Source: Pisaster brevispinus
Taxonomy: Eukaryota > Echinodermata > Asteroidea > Forcipulatida > Asteriidae
Direction: 5' to 3'
DNA: 64,000 bases
Assembly: GCA_023634235.1 (NCBI GenBank)
Contig: JAMKCF010000008.1
Coordinates: forward strand, 11,909,176 to 11,973,175
Shown here: piece by piece, positions 59,017 through 64,000 of the stretch
How the letters are laid out: every line of letters begins with the position of its first letter
Numbering within the stretch: position 1 is the stretch's first letter
Program-made: the position numbers and the translations under genes
Notes under the pieces: model-generated
What the model was told of the DNA's origin: nothing
The model's database searches: none
The model's input: only the letters and a program-made list of their open reading frames with translations

Positions 59017-59044
59017 CCAGTCTAGGACTAGGAGAGAAACGTGA
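59009..59044 (+). CDS. Short upstream ORF in the USP10 leader (11 codons plus stop)
   Basis: The ATG inside the YY1 motif opens a frame reading MATQSRTRRET then TGA, ending 53 bases before the USP10 ATG. The context has A at -3 and G at +4, as favourable as the main start. If transcription begins upstream of 59009 this could dampen USP10 translation. If it begins downstream the ORF is never transcribed. Confidence 0.3.
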   Translation: MATQSRTRRET

Positions 59045-59097
59045 TTTAGCGACATCTATTTTTCTTGTAAAGCATAGTACGTCGGCACACATCGAAG

Positions 59098-59115
59098 ATG
59101 GCTCTCCCAGGGAGT
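59098..59115 (+). CDS. USP10: USP10 exon 1 (coding part, MALPGS)
   Basis: Eighteen coding bases end at a consensus donor, AGT|GTAAGT, in phase 0. It is too short to detect on its own. It is supported by the promoter just upstream, the strong start context, and the fact that joining it to exon 2 restores the human-like N-terminus with FGDF at residues 10-13. Confidence 0.85.
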
Positions 59116-62100
59116 GTAAGTTAAGTTAAATAAATCATAATGTACTTGAAAATACTTGATGGTAGACACGAACGAATTTTTTTGAAAAGTCTTCTTTGCA
59201 AAATGTGCGGCAAGATTCCAGCTTCACCGGTAAATTATCACAGGCGGCTACCAGACTAAAGCTTGTACTGCTGTGTAGAGATGATTTCCGATGAGAAGTT
59301 AGCATGGAGGAAGAAACCAGACCATGCATGACATTCATTGACAAAATGGCATTTATTGCAAAACAAATTTTTCATTATGTGAAGTTTAGTTTATGTCGTT
59401 ATACTGATTAGTGATAGTGATAGTCAAAATAAAAATGTACACTTTTTGTTCCACCGAACACCGTGTGAAGACAAACAATATGAAGATCAAGATGTTTGTC
59501 TAAACAAATTGTTTAATTTCACTCGAGTCAAAGTAAAAAACCACACAACACCCAACATCATGTCTGAACAGTCAAGATAAGAGCCATCTTTCTGCCCAGT
59601 AACTGCCTACAATTTTAAATAATATTATAATAATATAATCCCCTACAATCTGAGTGATAGTGTTACATCTTGCTTTGTACTCCACACTTGTGTGGTTTGT
59701 GGTTTTGTGACTGTGAAGACTGGCATAAAAAAACAAGTAAAATAGTATAGTGTTCTGTTTTTAATCCTGGAAAATGTGCTGACATTCTTTCTTGTATTGT
59801 ACAGTGGTCAGCTCATACTCGTAAATAATAGATTGGAATCGGTAGACTAGAACTAGAATGAAGCAGTTAAAAGGTTAACCAGCTAGCAGCTGGAAGTCAC
59901 AAGTTCTGTTTTACCATTTAGAAAAATAAACCTAGCCTAGTAGTACTGTAGATACACACAGGCCAGGAATTACCGGGAGGCCATGGTCCAATGGAGGCCA
60001 TGACCTCTATATTGCCCTGGTCATGCCCTTCAAAAGTTTCCCATAGATTTGAAGGTTTTGAAGTGTCCTTTGCAAAATGAAAATGGCCTTTTTTGCCCTT
60101 GCCCTCTCAAAGACGAAATGCCAGGCCTGTGCACAATCCTACAAGTATTACAAACTAATGACAAGGATTTAATGCTGCAACTTTTTAAAACAATAATGTT
60201 TTTTTTAAATTATAATTTTGAACAGGGAATAAGTTTTGGTGACTTTCAAGACATTGAAGCTAATGAATATGAGAAGCTCTTTGGTCAAGCTAAGGAGCCT
60301 CTGCATTGCAACTACTTGGAGGTAAGTTAAGTCTGGAAAAGCTACTCTGCATTTTGATGATCATCAGACGTCCGAACTAAGCCCCATAAATAGCGCCAAT
60401 ACCCTGGACTCCCTCTGCTTCTTGGCCCTACCCCCATATAGCATCAGAAACTGTTGTGATCCTTTGAGTAGAAACTCGCAGCTTCCCCTTAGTTGTCACT
60501 TACCATTACCTAGTTATTGAGAGTACATTAAAATGATTTTGTGCAAGCTCGTTTTGGTGTAATTTTATGAAGAATCTCTGAGCTGGTAATCACTCGTTTA
60601 AACATCATCATCGCCATGATGTTTACTGATGCGCATCAGCAACGGAAAACTGTATGACTTCATTATTCATGTTACACAACGCCAACACCACGGAACACAG
60701 ACCAGCAGCAAGCAGTGTGGAGTAAAACAGCGCACTGTAGCGATGCAAAAAAAGACTAGATAGGTAATACTGCTGTTTCAGCGCTCATGATCATGCACAT
60801 CAGTAAACATCATGACGCCAATCGTGTTTAAATGAGCGATTGTCAGCAAGTGGAGTGGTCCAGGGTATTGGCACTATTCATGGGGTTATGAAAGACCCAA
60901 CCGGTGATTTCCCTGGCTGGTGAACCAAGCGAGGTGGTACTTTATACAAATTCTAAATGACGATTGATATGACAGGCATGCAGAGCTGTGTTTGAATAGC
61001 AGAGCTACGTTTTATGGTTTAAGATGTCAGTTTGGTATCACTTGCATTTACAGCCTGGGCAGGTGCACATGCAAAGTGCAAAATTTTCCACCAGCTATTT
61101 ATTTTCAAAAGTAGGGCTGGATAGCTCAGTTGGTAGAGCGCTGGTACGTTAATCCGGAGGTCGTTGGTTCAAGTCCCACTCCAGTCAATTTTTCTAAGTT
61201 CTATACATATCGTGTTAATATTTTGACAGTTACCATGGGATGAAGATGTAGACCTGCAGACCGCTGATACAGCCATTGACCATGGTAAGCATTCAGATTA
61301 TGTCACTTGTTGTTGAAACACTTTACCGTCGTAAAACTTTAATAGCTTCAATAGACTGTGCAAGTCTTGTGCGTAGCAACATAGGGACCTGTTTAAATGC
61401 ACAAGTTTGTTTCCTTTACATAGTAAAGCAATGTGTGTGGGACCAAAGTTGTCCCAAAAATGTTTGAATACGTGCAAGACTTGCACGGTTTGTTCAAAAT
61501 TGAGAAAGAACATGTTTGCACAAACTGAATGCAAATTTTTAGTAGCAAATAGTGATTTTTTGAGTAGCCACTGATACATTTTGTGTAGCGTTTCGCTCTG
61601 CTTAACGTGGGAAATTATTGACTGCAAATCGTCGCATCAGTGCAAAAACGTTGTATCTTGATTTTGCTAAAACGTATCTCGCAGGAATGGTCTGTGCAAA
61701 AACGTTGTATCTCAGCACGTATTTGATTTGTGTGTACATCTGGGCTATTTTAACCGAGATACAACGCTTTGTAATAAAACTCGCGCGTAATGCGTAAAAG
61801 TGCTATTTTAGGAGATACAATGTTTTTGCACTGACAAGACGAAATGTTCAGTGAAATGAAGCTGGAATGAAATGGGGCTGGAATATGATCTGTTTTGATA
61901 AGTTTTGCTGACAGTAAGTAGTGTTTATGAAATATTCCGCACTTTATGGTAAAACTTAAACAGTTTGGATTAAAAATTATTTCTGTATTTCGTTTTAGTC
62001 GAGCCAGCTGTCAGCATGGGAGATAAAGAGCAATCCTTACAAGTACAACAGCAGCAACAACTATTACAGCAGCAACAAATGTCCTTGCAACTGCAGCACC

Positions 62101-63711
62101 AGCACCAGCAGCAACAGAATCAGCACGTCCAGCAGCAGAATGAGCAGCAGCAAAATCTGCACATGCAGCAACAGCAGCACATGCTAAATCAGCATCACCA
62201 GCAACAGCAGCAGCACTTTCAGGATCAGCGGTTATGTCAACAGCAGCAGCTTTTTCAGCAACAGAATTTCCAACAGCAGCACCAAGCCTATTTAGCAGTG
62301 TGCATGAATCCACAACCCTCAAACACCATCTTCCAGCAACCATCCGCCCAGAGCAGTACTCAAACTGTGGTTCCAGACCAGGTGGCTCCTACTTACACAC
62401 AACCCATGCCGTCAAGCCACCTTCAAATGGTACCAGGACACTCCCACATTGTGGATAAAATGCAAGCTCAAATGATGGCACAAGCCCAGTTACAAATGGT
62501 CATGCGCGGTTACATGCCAATAAATCCTGCCCAAACACAAGGACAAGTCACAAACCTGGCCCAGGTATCTTCCACTGATGCCAATTGTGGTCAAGGGATG
62601 CCCGATGAAGCATCACGAAGTTCAGATGGGCAAGCCACCGAGACAAATGAGACAGAGGCTGGGAAAAAGCGCAGAAACAAAAAGCGCAGAGATCCGAGCT
62701 ACTACGCCAATTTCTATAGCAGTGATCCTAATCAATATAATAGAACAGAGACCGCGTATTATGCAGACAATGAAAGCAGTGGTAGTAGCAGTGGGGCTTC
62801 CAGTGAAGTAACTGGCGGTGGCAGCGGCGGGATGGAACTTGGCGAAATTCAGCAAAAGTTGGACTGCACACCAAAAGAGGGCTCAAACACACCTCAACTT
62901 GGAAATCAGTTCATTGTAACCAAAGTACAAAAGGAAGATCCCTCTGCCAATATCAAGAACGCTGATTTGTGTACACATCATGCACCTGAAAGAACTAGAC
63001 CACCTGTAACTAAAGAAGAACATGAACGTGTAGTTTCTAATGATCTCTCCACCGCACAATTGCCTAACAACTCCTCTCCATCCAAAACGCAGTACAAACC
63101 AATTGCAGTGTCAGAACTAAGTGCAATCCAGATCCAGACTGTGCCATCGAAAACCAAACAGAATGTTGTCGAATACCCCAGAACTAAAGCGAGCACAGAA
63201 AATGTCAATCCACATGGTTTGTCTTTTGGTGTGGATCCATTATTACCCCTTGATCTGCAACAGCAGGAAGCCAAACCACTGTCTGTTGAATCAAGTGGGG
63301 CGAAGGAGCCCAAACAGGAAGAGTCCACTGTTAGAAAACCTGTTCACAAAGAAGACTCTGCAGTAAGTTCCCCACAGCTGTCAACTCCTCAAGAAGACAA
63401 ACAGGATGTTGGTGTTGCTCTCAACACCCCAACCACAGCAGAACAAAATGAGATGCCACCACAACCTGAAGAAGGAGCTAAGACACCCCCCGCCACAACC
63501 CAAGCTGCGTTGCCCCCACTGCCTAAACCAAGCAGTTGGGCAAGTCTGTTCAAATCATCAAGTTCAGTCGCAGCAGTACCGACTCCAGCTGCGACAGTCC
63601 CTGCACCAGCAGAGCCCCCTCAGACTGAACCCAAGGTTGTCCCACAGTCTGATACCGACGATAAGACACCAGTCTCTGTTGATAAAGATCCTAGGGCTAA
63701 AGAGTTGGGAG
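59098..63711 (+). CDS. USP10: USP10 orthologue, 5' half (exons 59098-59115, 60226-60321, 61230-61284, 61999-63711; continues off the window)
   Basis: USP10 is a cytosolic deubiquitinase that binds G3BP and acts on p53, ribosomal subunits and stress-granule pathways. Four exons join in frame (phases 0, 0, 1) to give about 627 residues. They begin MALPGS, as human USP10 begins MAL, and the spliced junction places the G3BP-binding FGDF at residues 10-13, exactly the human position. Residues 70-157 are glutamine-rich. A basic patch KKRRNKKRRDPSYYANF (about 279-295) matches the human KKKKKRPPGYYSY element. The motif SWASLF (about 569-574) is the conserved segment before the peptidase domain. That domain (Cys and His boxes) would be encoded to the right of 64000. 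All introns are GT-AG. The gene looks intact and is probably expressed from the NRF1/YY1 promoter just upstream. Confidence 0.93.
59960..60130 (-). repeat. Dispersed repeat family F in USP10 intron 1
   Basis: Read on the minus strand it matches 30826-31010: a stretch of GGGCAAGGGCAAAAA/CCATTTTCATTTTGCAAAG, then TCTATGGGAAACTTTTGAAG and a purine-rich GGCCATGGCCTCC end. The repeat supplies the spurious open frame that runs into exon 2. Confidence 0.6.
60226..60321 (+). CDS. USP10: USP10 exon 2 (FGDF motif)
   Basis: Ninety-six bases, phase 0 to 0, lie between a TTTTGAACAG acceptor and a GAG|GTAAGT donor. They encode GISFGDFQDIEANEYEKLFG and then QAKEPLHCNYLE. FGDF is the short linear motif that docks in the NTF2-like domain of G3BP. 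The open frame upstream of the acceptor is repeat-derived and is not part of the exon. Confidence 0.9.
60379..60888. mobile_element. Foldback MITE in USP10 intron 2
   Basis: The ends are inverted copies of about 30 bases (CCCATAAATAGCGCCAATAC at left; the complement of the right end reads CCCATGAATAGTGCCAATAC). The inversion continues inward: ATGATGTTTACTGATGCGCAT near 60616 faces an inverted copy near 60790-60815. The whole element is close to a long hairpin with no coding capacity. No clear target duplication was recognised. Confidence 0.65.
61115..61187 (+). repeat. tRNA-like SINE head in USP10 intron 2 (Asn-type anticodon)
   Basis: It folds as a cloverleaf: acceptor GGCTGGA pairs with TCCAGTC, the D arm is GCTC/GAGC, the loop is ACGTTAA with anticodon GTT, and the T arm has B box GGTTCAAGTCC. 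Against a functional tRNA-Asn are C instead of U at position 33, a mismatch closing the anticodon stem, and one in the T stem. A diverged copy with the same flanking CAATTT lies at 25104-25165, so this is a SINE or tRNA pseudogene family rather than a unique tRNA gene. Confidence 0.6.
61230..61284 (+). CDS. USP10: USP10 exon 3
   Basis: Fifty-five bases between TTTTGACAG and CATG|GTAAGC encode LPWDEDVDLQTADTAIDH plus the first base of a Val codon. The phase (0 in, 1 out) fits exons 2 and 4 exactly. A tRNA-like SINE ends only about 40 bases upstream, next to its branch and pyrimidine region. Confidence 0.85.
61638..61833. mobile_element. Small inverted-repeat element in USP10 intron 3
   Basis: The left end CAGTGCAAAAACGTTGTATC is mirrored by the right end GATACAATGTTTTTGCACTG, giving inverted arms of about 20 bases with one mismatch. 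An extra direct copy of the GTGCAAAAACGTTGTATCT unit lies at about 61691-61711. It is non-coding and about 196 bp long. Confidence 0.6.
61999..63711 (+). CDS. USP10: USP10 exon 4 (glutamine-rich and disordered region)
   Basis: This 1713-base exon follows a TTTCGTTTTAG acceptor and ends at GGAG|GTGAGG; the frame would hit TAG 27 bases into the intron. It encodes, in order, VEPAVSMGDKEQ, a stretch of about 88 residues dominated by Gln and His, a Met/Gln-rich part, the basic KKRRNKKRR patch, a Ser/Gly stretch, long Pro/Thr/Glu-rich sequence, and SWASLF near the end. A loose PAM2-like candidate (MNPQPSNTIF) sits at about 159-168, but the spacing of the Phe is off. The Gln tract is far longer than anything in the mammalian protein. 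The donor choice fits the ~8 residues expected between this region and the peptidase domain. Confidence 0.88.
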
Positions 63712-64000
63712 GTGAGGAACCAGACCTGCTCATTCATTAGAATTGTTATAGCTTTGTAGTGTTGTTGTTGTTTGTGACTTAGTCATTGAACTTGTTTCAA
63801 GAGAAGCTCAAGGTACTGGTGTAATAGTAATTCTAACACTTGGTTCTTATGTAGTGCACAATAGCTAGGTCAAGACCATTCCCAATGTTATTCTCCCTGT
63901 TCATCATGCATACATATTAGAACGTTCCTCACTCTTTCTCAACTCTCAGGATAGTTTTCTGGCAAGAATCACAATAAATGGTACCACTTTTTTCATCCAT

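Larger units (their letters stand above)
58930..59097 (+). promoter_or_regulatory. USP10 promoter and 5' leader
   Basis: The 170 bases before the USP10 start codon contain a perfect NRF1 palindrome (58974-58985) and a YY1-type AAGATGGCG (59006-59014). There is no TATA box. This arrangement is typical of TATA-less housekeeping promoters, in which the YY1 site overlaps or follows the transcription start. The leader probably begins near 58990-59020. The start ATG has A at -3 and G at +4. Confidence 0.65.

Noticed and set aside
61115..61187. Functional tRNA-Asn(GTT) gene
   Set aside because: C at position 33, two stem mismatches and a related diverged copy at 25104-25165 with the same tail point to a SINE head or pseudogene.
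62011..62343. Minus-strand Ala/Val-rich ORF
   Set aside because: It is the antisense reading of the USP10 glutamine tract.
62470..62560. PAM2 motif in USP10 exon 4
   Set aside because: No stretch fits the LNxxAxEFxP pattern; the nearest (MNPQPSNTIF, earlier in the exon) has the Phe out of place.

Overview
This is a eukaryotic (metazoan) genomic window. It is AT-rich and intron-bearing, with most bases in dispersed repeats. Only three protein-coding loci can be recognised, and none is complete. The proteins resemble vertebrate orthologues in architecture but are diverged. The repeat landscape (tRNA-headed SINEs, foldback and TTAA-flanked MITEs, a marine-invertebrate type APE/RT LINE, long poly-C/poly-G tracts) suggests a marine deuterostome invertebrate, most likely an echinoderm and possibly a sea star. 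The species guess is inference only.

Region 1 (1-25.3 kb) has no gene I can identify. It holds SINE copies, several MITE families (182 bp family at 6316-6497; TTAA-flanked family at 10684-11256; a 622 bp inverted-repeat element at 11843-12464; a hairpin at 20957-21125), a CT microsatellite and two minisatellites. Two short coding-like segments of unknown identity lie here: 10786-10916 (+), inserted inside a MITE, and 15788-15874 (-).

Region 2 (25.3-39.7 kb) contains the large first coding exon of an SMPD3-type neutral sphingomyelinase 2 on the minus strand (25981-27321). It encodes the two N-terminal hydrophobic segments, the linker and the first part of the catalytic domain. The rest of the catalytic domain must lie to the left, and I could not find it in the window. 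A TATA-containing segment with a strong splice donor at 39042-39275 (-) is a candidate distal first exon.

Region 3 (39.7-58.9 kb) is again mostly repeats, including a clean 495 bp MITE flanked by TATA at 43597-44091, two LINE remnants and more SINEs. It also holds one isolated minus-strand exon of an RPUSD2/Pus9-type RNA pseudouridine synthase (51401-51588).

Region 4 (58.9-64 kb) is the 5' half of a USP10 orthologue on the plus strand. It has a promoter with a perfect NRF1 palindrome and a YY1 motif, and four coding exons that splice in frame. These give a protein starting MALPGS, with the G3BP-binding FGDF motif at residues 10-13 as in human USP10, followed by a long glutamine-rich expansion. 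The peptidase domain lies beyond the right edge. All three complete introns carry repeats.

The three genes have no evident common pathway and do not form an operon-like unit. I found no CRISPR array and no convincing new multi-gene system. The most unusual items are the coding-like exon inside a MITE, the element carrying many copies of a CACGAAGTAGCACG motif, the Asn-to-Asp change in the sphingomyelinase metal site, and the glutamine expansion in USP10.
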